Assembly: GCA_037576195.1 (NCBI GenBank)
Contig: CM075102.1
Coordinates: 19,216,745 to 19,280,744 of the forward strand
Direction of reading: 5' to 3'
DNA length: 64,000 bases
Source of the DNA: Phytoseiulus persimilis
Lineage: Eukaryota > Arthropoda > Arachnida > Mesostigmata > Phytoseiidae
In this document: piece by piece, positions 34,301 through 52,328 of the stretch
How the letters are laid out: each line of letters opens with the position of its first letter
Position numbering within the stretch: position 1 is the first letter of the stretch
Made by a program: the position numbers and the translations under genes
The notes under the pieces: generated by a model
What the model was told of the DNA's origin: nothing
The model's input: the letters and a program-made list of their open reading frames with translations, nothing else
Databases searched by the model: none

Positions 34301-35388
34301 TCTGAGACCATTGGGGTGCGAGGCTAACCCTGCGAGAGACAGTTTCGCACGAACAGCTGGACCAGATTAGAATCTTCGCCCTGGATGACCGCGAAACCTT
34401 TTCTCGCTGGAACACTGTTCCCACTAAGACATCAAACGTTTGACATTACAACTCGCTTATTCTTCGTCCCGTTCCGGTCGTCGGAGCAACGAACGCGGGC
34501 AGGCATATTTGGCAGCAGCGAGGAGTAAAACAATCGTTCATCTTCCTCGGATAAACCGACATCCTAGCTGCACGCAAGCGTGTGTGTCCGCGGCCAGTTG
34601 ACCTTTTGAATCTCACTCGACCAGGAATCAGGTTCCAGCGAGGCCTCTAGTCTGCGGGGCAGAGCGCTTCCTCGGGCTGGTATCATGCGAGACTCCATTC
34701 TCTGTCGATGGGAGCGTTCTCACGTTCAAAGATCGGCGGATCCCAGGACCAATATTTTCGCGATCGCTGCTGTCCCAGGCTCCAGTCTGGTTCACCACAT
34801 TACGGTAGGAACAGTTGTCACGAGAGTACAGTGAAGAACGCAATCGCTTCCTCTTGGGCAAGGTTGTTCGTTCATTTGTACGGCGCCTGTTCGCTAGTTC
34901 CTTCGAACGATCCTCTCGCGGAGATTCCGCCTGTGCGCAACTGAGATGTGGACTCACTCCCTTCAAATCCTGTTGATTGAGACCGAACGCTGTTACGGAC
35001 GGAATTCTCCGAGAGCAAACTATTCGATGGCATGTTCTGGCTCAATCAGCTTGTCCGTCTGCCAGTCGAGTCGTAAGGCGGCTCCTCCGGCCCTGTTCCT
35101 GTCCTTGTTCGAGCAGACGCGGGGGGGGGGATGAAGGGCAATCAGTGTTGTTCCACAACATCATTCTAATGTCTCATCACCCAGTCGAGCGGAGCGTTGT
35201 TCCACCCAGATCAGCTCGTGTTTTCAGTGGATTTTTTCCCACTGCGTCTCTCTCCCTTCCGACCCGCGAAACTTTCCCTTTCCGGGACGCTCCGAGCTCC
35301 CGAGGGTGACAGATGACAACATAACTCGTTTTACGCCTGTTTGGCAACAGCCTTGGAACCTCTCCTGAAAGAGAAATGACGTGCTTAC
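28373..35388. other. 7 kb with unassigned ORFs
   Basis: The two most protein-like frames are a 158-codon plus ORF at 31,066-31,542 (ATG, reads KLVLQDSIYDEEHRADLRR) and a 175-codon minus ORF at 33,897-34,424 (ends RFEEFLSDEPQRVVAYKIDA). Both lengths are within chance expectation and neither has a domain. A strong minus-strand donor (GGGA then GTGAGT) lies near 34,952. Confidence 0.25.
35121..35130. repeat. Homopolymer run of 10 G
   Basis: Ten consecutive G, in a minus-strand open frame where they would encode proline. Confidence 0.85.
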
Positions 35389-35566
35389 CTCGCGCAGGAC
35401 CGACGCTGCGAGTTCCCGATTCAGAGTTGGAGCATCGACGCTCGGTAGGAACACGACATAACGACGGCTGCCTGACATCATCAGTTTACCGGGAAGGCGG
35501 CCGGAATCATCACAGAAACGCGTTGAGAACGTCCTCATATGGGTTGAGCGGTTGAATTTTTCCCCG
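35389..35566 (-). CDS. Coding exon resembling the second half of a CUB domain
   Basis: This 178-base exon has acceptor GGATATAGTTTCAG and a strong donor, CGCGAG then GTAAGC, entering in phase 2 and leaving in phase 0. The 59 residues read TRFCDDSGRLPGKLMMSG, then SRRYVVFLPSVDAPTLNREL. This matches the CUB pattern F-C-x-x-x-x-x-L-P-x-x-L-x-S-x-G-x-x-x-x-V-x-F, but the usual S-D and G-F-x-A are replaced. CUB domains are extracellular and mediate protein binding. Splice ends and open frame are strong, while the family call is tentative. The neighbouring exons on this strand were not identified. Confidence 0.45.
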
Positions 35567-38500
35567 CTGAAACTATATCCTCGTCTCGCATCCCGTCGAG
35601 GATCCCGTCTCGATGTCTTGCCTCGGACCGTACTGAAACTCTTCGCTTCATGGGGGACATCCCTGGAATCCGGACGGAGAAGGAAGAACGAGGTTGACCT
35701 CGACAGGTGCCCTAGTTCGACGTAGCCTCATTCAAGGGGTTCTGAATCATCGAAAAGTTTCAGCCGTTCCAACAGTTCTGAAAACCTCGGGCTCACGCCG
35801 CGACTCAGCTGACCTACGAACAGGCCGCTCGTACCTCGTTACGATTATCATTCAGCCTTCAGGTCGGTTGTCCTCTAACCGGAAAGTGTCACGGGAGCTG
35901 GGAGCGGCACCGAAGTTATCTCTACTTATGAATCATAGTTACATACAATCGCTCTTATCTCACCCTCGGGAGTTGGGTATCTTCATTCGAAGTGAATCTA
36001 TTCATAAAAACGTTCCGCATCCCTCGCCTTCACGAGTTCTTTGTGTATTATTCAACATTCTGTTTCGATCGTGAACCTGTCCTTCATCTCACAGCTGTGC
36101 CAGCCAAAGATTCATGGCACTTGGCCTCGTCTGCTTCGCTGGCTACCTGTCTACCTGAACGATCTGCTCCGAGATGACGGCTGTCGTCTGGCGTTCGTGC
36201 AGTGTGTAATCCAATATTCCAGAGAGCGTCGTCTCTCTCTCGTCGTTGGAGGAAGGCGCCCCGCTTGATCGGGACGCCTTCCTGCAGCACGAAGCGCTCG
36301 ATCAAGAGACTCCGCGTTTGGAACGGGTTCAAGGTCGGGCCCACAATCTCGATGTCGTCAAGCCAGAAGGTAATCTAATTCATAGTTGTTGCGATCGTGG
36401 TCGTCAAAGTCATTGGAATCGCTTCATCAGGGAGTCGCCGAGGCTCCATACGATGTTTCACAAAACGGATCAGGCAAACTCAATCCTTGAACGTGGTCAC
36501 CAAGTTGCTAGCTAGCCAGCCGGTCGGCTCGCTTGCTTGCTGTTTTTCCTTCCCGGCTGTCAGCACCACTTCGTTCCATGTTTGGCTCGGCCAGGGCACG
36601 CCGTGCGGAGGACAAGCGCTTATTCGCCTCCAGTCACATTAGCCAGAAACAGGGCCTTGAAGGAGCGCAACAAGCTGATTAGGTTAAGGCTTCCCTCTGT
36701 TCTGTTGCTGTCGCTGGTTCTCCTTTACAACTTACTCCTACATCTCCTCGTTATCGAGCATCTTCCGCTGGTCGTGAGTGAGGTCCAAGCAGACTTTCGC
36801 TCGAGGAATACCGTGACGTTTCGAAAATTTCGGGTGGCCGCACGCCCACGGTGTCTGGAAGCCCTGGTCAACAAGATCCGCCTCGGCGGGAATTTTCCGA
36901 GCCCCAATGTATTATAGATGTTGACTCGGACTCAGTGTCTACGGAGGATCGATTTCGCAGAAAAATTTCGGCCGCTGGTAGAATCATTGACAATAGCGTG
37001 ACCGCAACGCTGACTTGAAACATTTTGCTGTCCGTGTATTCGTTTAAACCAGTGGAAATCTCTCCGTGGTATATGTATTTAGTTGGTCGCGATCGTCTGC
37101 GTAATCGATGGCGCTGAGAGCGGGCATCCGTAATGGACACGCCTCAAAGATTTCGCGTCAATTCAATTCGTGGGTTCGTCCATTTGTTGAGCGTTCTTGA
37201 CAATGCTGTCAATATGTGCAGCGGTGGATGGAGGCTCCGACGCGGGCTCCCGCTTTGCAAGACTCGATCGAGCCCGAGCGGGGTTTTATTCCGCAGCCAG
37301 CTCGTCGTTGTCGACATAATTTTCCTCGCTATGGGACTCTCATTTGGAGTCGCGCTGCCGCTCGGCCACTTTTCTGTTTCCGCCGTTCCTTTCCCGGAGC
37401 TCTCGAGCCGGACGAAACTCCGATGACGGGAGCAGCAACCTCCCCAATTCACGATTCATCGCCAGGAGACGGTGTCCGTGGTCACAGCGAGAAGTTGAAA
37501 TGAATGACAAGCCGACCTTCGAATTCGTGGATGCCCCACCTCGTAATCAGAGGTTGAAAGCGCCTGGAGACTGCTACGGGCTGCCGTTCGTATCGCTCGA
37601 TGTTGTTGGTTTTCCTCGATCTGCGAACCGTTGACGGGAGAAACAATCTTCGAAGAGATCCCGAATGATGCTTCCCGTTCCCTCATGCGATGAATTGCAA
37701 GGTGTGATAGATCGCTGATCGCTCCACTGATGATCGCACATTCCTTGGACGGAAACGTTTGCATCCGCATTGCCATTTACCGAGAAAGTGTTATTTCGAG
37801 TTGGGGCATGAAGGCGAGCGGAGCTCGTGACTTTCCTCGCGGTACATTCGTCTTCGACCAGGAGAACACTCACTAGAAGTCGAACCAGAGTGTTTTGCAG
37901 GATTGGATTGTCCGCTGGGAGCATGGTTTTCATCACAAACTCTGCTGAGTGAGTTTTCTGTGCTAATGACGGGACACGAATTCTGCCGAAATCGAACCTC
38001 ACTCGATGATGAACACGGAGTCGCGTCTCATTGAGGATTTCGTCAAGACTGGCTGTTGTGGCACGAGTCGTGACGACACGATGAGAATCGTACAGCAGAA
38101 TTGGGAGCCACATCAAAGGCCCAGCCAGTTGCAAGAACAAAAGCTTGGATTGCATGAAGGGAGCGCGAAGTCAACTAGGAATTTCACTCAGACGCCTAGA
38201 CTGCCTGTAGATCTGTGGACCTTGAAGATGAGATGACGGCGGTCCATACTTTTTAATCCATACTTTTCGAAACTGCGCCCACTGTCGGAAATTAGGACAG
38301 TCTGAGAAAGAGTGAACGCTGAGTTGCAAGGCATGCATGAACTCAGTTTTCCGAGGGCGCCCAGGCGTTGACGACTTGAATACAATGGTGTCGCCGCGAG
38401 GTTCCGGAGCTTTTTTTGCACCTCAGAAAAAAAGTTACATGCTAACTGCATGAAGCCTCCCAGAGTCACGCGTGTCAAGAACGCCGGGTCTGAAAAGCGT

Positions 38501-38935
38501 TTCGTGAAAAGTACCTCGCCATGAAGAATTCTCGTATGCAACGTTCTCCAGTTGGACGTTCCGTAATGCGGGAACGCGTTTTCTCCGGACTACGCGCTTG
38601 CTTAGGTTGATTGATGGATAGTCGGTACAGACGATATGGCCGACGTAGACGAGTCGACTTCGCGGTCTACTCGATGCGTGCGCAATTCCCCTGCGGCACC
38701 ACAAGCCCCACTGCGGCTGCGGCTGTGTGGTCAGGAGATCGTACTTTTCTTACTCAAGAACTGGGGATGAGCGAGGTCCGAAGCGTTGCCATTGTCAGAT
38801 GAATGCGCTATGATTTCCTGAGTGGGACATTTGTGAATCTGCCTGTCTTCAATTCGTTTTGCATAAGTTGCAAGAATGAACACTCGTCAGAAATCATGAT
38901 GCACAGAGGTGTACGGCCTATATCGAGTACAAAAG
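35567..38935. other. Unassigned stretch below the kinase gene
   Basis: It holds a 14-bp hairpin at 36,250-36,283 and a 193-codon minus ORF at 37,574-38,155. That ORF starts MQSKLLFLQLAGPLMWLP, a signal-peptide-like start, and has three N-x-S/T sites. It also holds GC-rich simple sequence near 36,510-36,540. No domain is recognised. Confidence 0.25.
36250..36283. repeat. Inverted repeat, 14-bp stem with one mismatch
   Basis: GGAAGGCGCCCCG, loop CTTGAT, then CGGGACGCCTTCC, with one further A-T pair outside. A stable GC-rich hairpin of unknown role. Confidence 0.8.
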
Positions 38936-38941
38936 TTTATT
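38936..38941 (-). terminator. Possible polyadenylation signal for the kinase gene
   Basis: AATAAA on the minus strand, about 1.7 kb below the PLK2/3 stop codon. I saw no closer AATAAA on this strand, which would imply a long 3' UTR. A GT-containing stretch follows. A variant signal nearer the stop is possible. Confidence 0.25.
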
Positions 38942-40639
38942 TACAGTAGACTCTGAATTGCTCAATGACTAAACTTGAGAGGCACGAGGCCTTAGCTGCT
39001 GCTGCTAGAGGATATTGCTCGCTTGCTTATTTACATACAGTCTTCTTCATCCCAACAAACTCCATGTTTGTCTCTCTTCCGCTTACGGCTCTGTTTTCAC
39101 CTTCCATTTCCTCCCAAGATGCCTAGAACTACTTTTGCCACGCACAAACAACACCCTTCCCTATCTTCCCCACGAGTTGGCACCTTCATCTAAAATAACT
39201 TTTGTACCTCACGCGTGAAGCTGTGATATGCCGGGTCATCCCACCCTAGTTCAATAAATCGTCCGCGGACAATCGCCGTCGTCATTGTCGTCGCACAACA
39301 GTGAGCAGCGATCGAGAACCAACCGAGAGGTAGGAACAAACTGAGTGGGAAAATGAGAAAGAAGGTCGTCCAACCTGACATTAACTAAATCTGTGGCTTC
39401 GATTCCAGACAGAAACCGAACCAAGATATTACGCATTCGTTCTGCTCAGATCCTAGATGAAACACTCGATTAACTCTGCTCGAGGACTCTGACGATTCAT
39501 CACCAAGAACATCCGGCCGCAGGGCACTCGGGAGAGGCGACCCATCGACCAGGACGACCAGTTAGTTCCACGGGTTGCGACTGATTTGAATGGAAAACAT
39601 GGAGAATTCGTTGATGGGGCTCTTGTAACAGAATCAGAACTTCTGAAGAATTCGGGGGCATGCTTCCCGAAAGTGCCGACGGAGTCCCACGAGAGGACTG
39701 CGTGCATTCCAGAGAGTTGGCCACCTCCCGACATCGGAACGAATCAAACTCAGAGAAAAACTTGAGGAATTCTAAAGATAACTGAATCCGACTGATCTCT
39801 CGTCAATGTGGGATCATCGCCCCAAACCAAAGAGGTTGGCCGCCGCTTCGACTAGTGCTCATTTCCTGAACGGAACACGAAGTACCATGGCAGTATAAAA
39901 GGAGGTGGGCCGAACCAGTGGCAGCGGGTTGTGCAGTGAGATCGTGGTCCGTTGTTGTTAGGGTCCGTACAATTTTCCCGGTTATGAGCTACTGAATGAG
40001 TTTCTCCAGAGGGAGTGAGAGGGCGCTGGGTTGAAACTTCTTCGCCTCTTTCTCTAGCTGAGAGCCTACGAATGCATCGGGTGTTGCGACGGAATTTCTG
40101 CCGAGCGCCAAATAGCGAGGTGAGGCGTCTTTTGCGGGTCATATGTGCACCCTCGCAAAATCTTCCTCATCCAGTGGAGGCTTATCACTCCGGACGATTT
40201 CTCGGGTAACGGCAGGGAAACGAAGCATTCAGCAGTATTCGATCTTGAACCAAGCTCTCGACGCGTCCCGTCTAAACGTTCGCTATGGATTTGTGGTATC
40301 TGACTACAAAAACCGTCCACGCAGAGCTTCCGGCGGACGAGGCAGTGGATTCTTGGAGCTGTACAGGGTAGAACTTTCTCAATGAACGGCGATGCATTCA
40401 CCAAGGTGCGCAATAAGAGCAGCTTCCCGACTCTCAGATGTTGTCCATGCGTTGGCTCTCTATACCTGCCCGGTCCGTGGAACAGAACCCTCGAAATTTG
40501 TAACTGGCGCGCTCTCTCTCCCTCTCAATAAAAGGCGTTCATCAGCGTTGCTCCGGGAAAGTAATCGCAACCCGTTGATGATAATTCCTCGACATCGCCG
40601 CCATTTCATCGAAAATTGGCTCCGGTGTCGTTGAATCCC
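38942..40639. other. Probable 3' UTR / flank of the kinase gene
   Basis: No coding signal joins the kinase frame. A canonical TATAAAAG lies on the opposite strand at 39,894, followed by only short plus-strand ORFs (40,015-40,209 and 40,143-40,385). Confidence 0.3.
39894..39901 (+). promoter_or_regulatory. Consensus TATA box
   Basis: TATAAAAG is a perfect match. GCAGTG near 39,935 could be an initiator at about the right distance. The ORFs downstream are short, so a plus-strand transcript running antisense toward the kinase 3' end is conjecture. Confidence 0.25.
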
Positions 40640-47155
<6,516 letters not shown>

Positions 47156-49949
47156 CTGCAAGAGAATATAGGGTTGAGAACATGGGAAACGGGATTACAT
47201 TATCATACGTCGGTGTGAATTCAATCACTCTGCTATGCGAAGCCATCAAACACAGAAATCACGATGACAAAGATTATTCCAAGCGTGGGAAGGATGCTTC
47301 GGAAGTTCACGCAATGGCGCAGCATTCATTGCAGCCTTGCTTTTCATCGATTCAACATTTATTCGCCAGTTTGAATATTTTGAGGAAATCTGAAGACCGG
47401 CATCAGGCTCCATTGTCCATGTGTTTGCGACGTGTCTCTTTCCCAACTGTCTGTTCATTGCTTTCCACATCCCTCGATTTTTCCTCTCCTAGTCGAAACC
47501 TCCCCGATTCAGCCCAACGAGTGAAACAAAAAGCTCTAGGAGCTCGAATTTTGGCGCTCGGAGCTTCGCGGTTCAGTGCAGCGAGTTTCCGCCAATCCGA
47601 GCCATTTCGACGTCGCCTCGTTAAATTTTTGTCGAAGCGGTACTCTCGACTCTTTTGCCCCTCCTCCCCTACTTTTCCAGCTCAAATCCCCTCCTCAAGC
47701 AGCGTCCCCAAACTAAAAATCAACACTGCGTTCACAACGAATCATCACGCAGCCGGAAACTTCCCCGGGATCTTCGACTCGTGGGTCCGTTATCTGAAAC
47801 TTGGATGACACGGGATTCCTTTTCAAAGCCGTGAGCGGAACCCTGACGGCAACTCAGAGAGAAACTTGGAGCGGAAGCGCGGTTGAAACCCGCGAATATC
47901 GTTTCTGGCGCTTTGTCCATCCAGGACAAGCCGGGAGACGCTCACAAAGTACAAGCGATCACGGTCCTCCGCGTCGATTTGGAATCATCATCATTATGGC
48001 GGTCGTAATCATCATCATCATCGACGTGAGTTTGATCGTAAGCGAAGACTTTGATGGAATTCGGCCGTTCGGACCCGGGCTATCCATCCCCCTCCTTCCG
48101 AGCGATCGGCGTCTGCTTCATATTTCTATATTCCTCGTCCGAATTTCTTTTCCGTTCTACCGAAGAGAATTTTCCGCTTTTTGTCATCGCTTGCTCGCGA
48201 GCGAGTGTGATTGCGCGGGACTGGAACATAACAACCGAGTGTCGGAACGAAAAGAATCCGATCGCCTCCGTCGCTGGAGATCGTTCTTTTTCTCTCCTTC
48301 CAACGGATTTCACCAACGAACAATGGAAATCAACGAAACAGAAGTGTCTTCGCGCCGGCGTGAGAAAAGCCAAAGACGACAACAGCGATGATCAACGGAC
48401 GAATATGGACGAAGCGAAGTAACATTCGAACAAATCCTATTCGACTAACACTAACGCCGCCGTCGTCGCCAACAACAGCGAGGAAGCCAACCAGCGCACA
48501 TATTCAAACTTCACAAACGCGAGTTGACGTATCAACTCCGACACTGGTATTCTAAGCCGATGAGAAGACGACTGCGAGAACGATGAAAAACGTGTATTCA
48601 TCTCGGGACGATGACAACTAGTGCAACGGATCGCCCGGTCGCCGACGAAAAAATAAAAACGGAACAAAGAAAGATGACGGCGCGTCTAGAATGTTCCGAT
48701 GAAGATGCGACCAACGGCGAGCAGTTAGAATCAACCCACAGGTCCCTGCTCTTAATTGGGAACCCCAACAAACCAGCCGACGGACATAGCGAGCGAGCGA
48801 CAGTCACGAGCCGTATTTAGGACCTCGGCTCCGAACGGCGCCGAAACCACGGAGTTGACTTCGTCGAAGTGACATTAATCGTCGACACGGCCGTTGTATT
48901 GGCGTTCGTGTCGGCCACTCAGACCCATGAAATTGCTATCGAACCCAGGCGGTTCGTTTAATTGCTCATCAATTCTGATTATTGAAAAAAAAAAGAAGGA
49001 AAACCGAATTAACGGTTATGGCGGCTTGCGTTCGGGTGAGCGATCACAACGCTGTTGACTAATTCGTTTGTTCCTTCGATGCGTCGTTCGCCTAAGATAG
49101 ATTCTCCTTCCTTCTCGAGAAGATGATTCAGCGGAAGAGCCAAACGACCGACGAGCGGTCGATCACACGCTGTCTTCACCTTCATTTCAGCTTCTTTTGT
49201 CCTACATTTGAGCAATCCCTAATTCGATCTTCGATTCAATTCCTTCCGTCGTTAACGGCTGCATTTGATCGATATTTCTGGTGTCACTTTCCTGATGTCC
49301 TGTTACAGAACCTTGTTGTCGTCCTTCGATGGACATGCTATCGGATGTTGTGGAGCGGAACATCGGGCTACCTTTTTCCAAATTGAAATCCACGAACAAA
49401 CACTCGGACTCTCTTTGCAGAGGTAACCGCGACGCATTTTCATCATGCTCCCATGAGAGCTCGGCCCGTCTCCTCCTGAACTGGACCGAAGACTCGTAGA
49501 AACAATCGAACGCAGAACATGATGAAGACACTCGAGAACGCCGAGGAACGGACCAAGAGACCAAACGGGACAAGGATGTCGAGAGACAAACTCGCTCGGA
49601 AATAAACTCATTCTAAACGTGATCGAGGCACTCGCAGGACGAGGCAACGAGTGCAATGCGGCATCCCGAACGCGAAGAAAACGACGCGAATGCAGCCATC
49701 AGGTACGAGGAGGTCCGATTTGCTCATAAACGTGTTCTTCTTTCTCAGCTCACGGCATCTCCTTGATCAGATTGAAATCAGATCCACCTCGAGAGCTCGT
49801 TCGCGCATTCCTAGATACTCTCACAAGCCCTGTAGAAGCCCTCGTTCTGACGACACCCCGTAGCGCGCAGCGAGGAATGACCTCGCGGAAAGTCATCGAT
49901 CCATATGGAGCGATTATCCGCTAGTCGAGTCATCGTCGAGCCAAGTGTC
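47156..49949. other. Upstream of the kinase gene; exon 1 not found here
   Basis: I checked this interval for a minus-strand exon ending Gly-Lys or Gly-Arg before GT, as exon 1 requires, and found none in an open frame. Two long plus-strand ORFs (47,182-47,808 and 47,801-48,391) lack domains. The second has an isoleucine run produced by the ATC repeat. Confidence 0.4.
47984..48023. repeat. Interrupted ATC/CAT trinucleotide repeat
   Basis: Two short ATC tracts separated by about 18 bases. On the minus strand they read as aspartate runs. Confidence 0.8.
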
Positions 49950-50217
49950 TTAGTCACAAGCTTTTTCCAGGTTCCTGGAGCACTCGGAGCCGAACTGTGC
50001 CAGTGCCTCCGCTAAAACAGCGGAATCGATGACGGCAGCAGTTCCGCGAAACCGTTATTGCGCGAAGTAGTAGTTGTACGATTACAGTTTGGAATTCCTG
50101 ACCTCTCTCAGGGGGATGACGTTATCGTAGTGGTACTGCTTTCCTTGTTGCTCTCCGGAGAGGTTCTCGCAGAGTTGCAGCGCAAGAAAGCGCTTATCAC
50201 GGCCTCCGATTCCTTCT
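49950..50217 (-). CDS. Last two exons of an unassigned gene
   Basis: Exon 50217-50103 (acceptor CTTCATTTCTTAG, donor GAG then GTCAGG) reads GIGGRDKRFLALQLCENL and GKQYHYDNVIPLRE, entering in phase 2 and leaving in phase 0. It joins in frame to 50006-49950 (acceptor TTTTAGCGGAG), reading ALAQFGSECSRNLEKACD and a TAA. A tandem acceptor five bases upstream would shift the frame. The joined end looks like a helical C-terminus with three cysteines. I do not recognise the family. It lies on the kinase strand, upstream of it. If it is a separate gene, kinase exon 1 must be nested beyond it. The GTCAGG donor is not consensus, so the pairing is provisional. Confidence 0.48.
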
Positions 50218-52107
50218 CTAAGAAATGAAGCGAAAATCAAATGAATGAAATTCAACATCATTTGCCAAATTTGATTCGGTATGGAAATGATTGGTTGAAA
50301 ATCATTCTAGTCTCTTGCTTGTTCACAGGGAGCGTTGATGGATTCGCTTGTCAATGTCATTGGTCATTCATTTCCACTAATCGGTCGTGCCATGAGTTTT
50401 GGTAGGGGGAAACTTATCCGTTTTTCGGATAGACTGAAAAGTGGTATCGAGGATTGACTTTTCTGAGGAAGGGATGAATACAGAACTGATCAGGTGGATA
50501 ATCCATTCGAGTGGACGGTGAAAAAACGGCTAGTGTTAAGTTCAAATCCCTCCGACCTTCGTGACGTCCATTATTTTAGATTTCTTTTTTATATTCCTTC
50601 CCCGTTTTCTCCCTCTTCGACGTTACCCCGCGCGTATCCGAGCAATGAATGTTGTCGTTGTTCTTTAGAAGCGCTTCGTCTTTCTTGGCTGGAGGTGACC
50701 TTCCATTCGGTGTCTATCGCTTCATCGTATTTGACACTTTTCCAGCGACCACGGGCTCGGCGCTGGTGAAGGTACGTCAAGTAATCCGTCCGAACCCGGA
50801 AGAGGCGTTTTCTCGATTCGTACTTCTTGGTTTGCTCGCGCCAGCGTGCTAGTTTGTCAGTCGGCTCGGAACACTCGTTTGTGTGTTCGTGTAAGCCGTT
50901 GGAGGTAATTATGAGCTGTCCAACTTAGATGTTCTCGGTTTCCACGGTTCGCCCAGTATGGGATCTGTCTCTTCGAAGGCACTCGATCTCGCCTCAAAAT
51001 CGACAAAATACGAGCAGTAAACTGTCAACGCGATGGAGAAACGATCAAGCGCTCTTTCCCGCGTCTCGCGCGATTCTCCCATCATTTCCTCGATCGGCGG
51101 CGGCGGCAACTTTCGCTCGAGACGACGAACCCAAGCTCAGAGCAGACAAAAATTCTCTCGGGACTAGAACCACTCCTGTATGGTCTCATCATCATATTCT
51201 CTCGCAATCTAATCTGCCGAGCAGACAAGTGAGGAAATATTATCACATGCCGCCGTGGCTGCGATGAGCGCAATGTCACTCAGATTGAGCTCTTCGCTCC
51301 AACACGCCCCAGCTTCCTCTCAAAACCGTTTAGCGCTCTGGGAATTCCGGGGGAGAAGCAGAGATCGCGCTAGTTTCGGAATCGATGACCGGCCGGATCC
51401 AACGCCTTCCCTTTCTGGAAATTTCGGTCTAATTGTAACATCATTTGCCAGGTTATAACTGAACTACGGCTCGTGAGCGAGTTGATCCGGATAGTGCGTA
51501 ACTTTTTTTCTTCGCGCACGATATCTCAAGAGTCGAATCTCCCGAGTAATAACACTGGCGGCGACGCGATAAAATGTTTTGCGCATTTCCCGCTTCATTT
51601 TTCATTCGTTTTTTTCTCTCGCGAAGTCGGTGAGTGAGTGGGTAAATTGTGCTTCCATTCTTCTGGACTTTCATTCTTCCATTGGAACCGCCACCTTGTG
51701 AGGTTGCCTTGGCCGATGCTGACAGTTCAACTTGTGCGCGGGGACCACGGAACACCCCGATCGTGATTCCGAGGCGAGTTTTCCGTTCGCTTCCGATATA
51801 GTCCATCTCCCCTCGGCGTAAATAGGAGAATAAGGGGCGAATCCGTTCCTCCCATGGTCGTCGGTGTTCTAATCGAGCCAATCCTGCTTGATTCGGAAGG
51901 CTACCGGCGAAACTATCAATTGCGCCCACTTCCGAACTGCTGATCGCGTTTCTGAGTGGGGAGTGGTCGTCGAACGGAGATGAAGTGAAACAAAAAAAAC
52001 GAAAAGAAAAAGTCTCCCATCACAGCTTTCGAACCCTAACAGTTTTGTCAGGCGGTAGGCAGTCCGTGCGTCGAAAGGAAACTCTGTCGATTCCAGCCCC
52101 CTCCGCG
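50218..52107. other. Weak exon candidates only
   Basis: A minus-strand segment near 50,702-50,764 (acceptor GTACCTTCACCAG) reads RRARGRWKSVKYDEAIDTEW. Its donor GTCACC is weak, and the plus strand is open with a good donor (GTGAAG then GTACGT). Direction cannot be decided. Confidence 0.2.
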
Positions 52108-52328
52108 ATGTGTTCATCAGCAAAACCGATGGAGTGTCAAGAGAAGTTCACAGAGGGGCTCCAGAAGATGAAAACCGATGCCTCAGAAGAGCCTCGAGCT
52201 AAGCCACGAAAACTATTCGATTCCGTCAGAACTAAACCGGCAGAGGGGATCTCCTCACTCGATCATCCCATCCCACCCGAAGCGCTCGAGCGACTCGCCG
52301 AAACAGAACATCCGAAAATAACTCAGAA
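52108..52328 (+). CDS. Candidate first coding exon, unassigned
   Basis: An ATG at 52,108 opens 73 codons up to a good donor, CAGAA then GTAAGA, just before an in-frame TAA. The product is hydrophilic and lysine/glutamate-rich: MCSSAKPMECQEKFTEGLQ, later KLFDSVRTKPAEG and IPPEALERLAETEHPK. Such a charged, proline-punctuated start is typical of a nuclear or cytoplasmic protein. No family is recognised. The frame is open upstream too, so the start is not certain. If real, the gene runs to the right, opposite to the kinase. Confidence 0.38.

Noticed and set aside
1..40000. Idea of a tandem array of duplicated variable exons (shortened-Dscam style)
   Set aside because: Ig-like signals are few and on both strands, and I saw no repeated cassette of similar sequence and spacing. 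A self-dotplot would settle it.
47182..48391. Two long plus-strand ORFs (208 and 196 codons)
   Set aside because: No domain, and part of one is a translated ATC repeat. Lengths are close to chance expectation and the kinase strand is opposite.
49372..49440. Minus-strand frame RVFVRGFQFGK, like the start of a polo kinase loop
   Set aside because: The donor lies two bases later and leaves the wrong phase. The frame is closed by stops on both sides without an acceptor.
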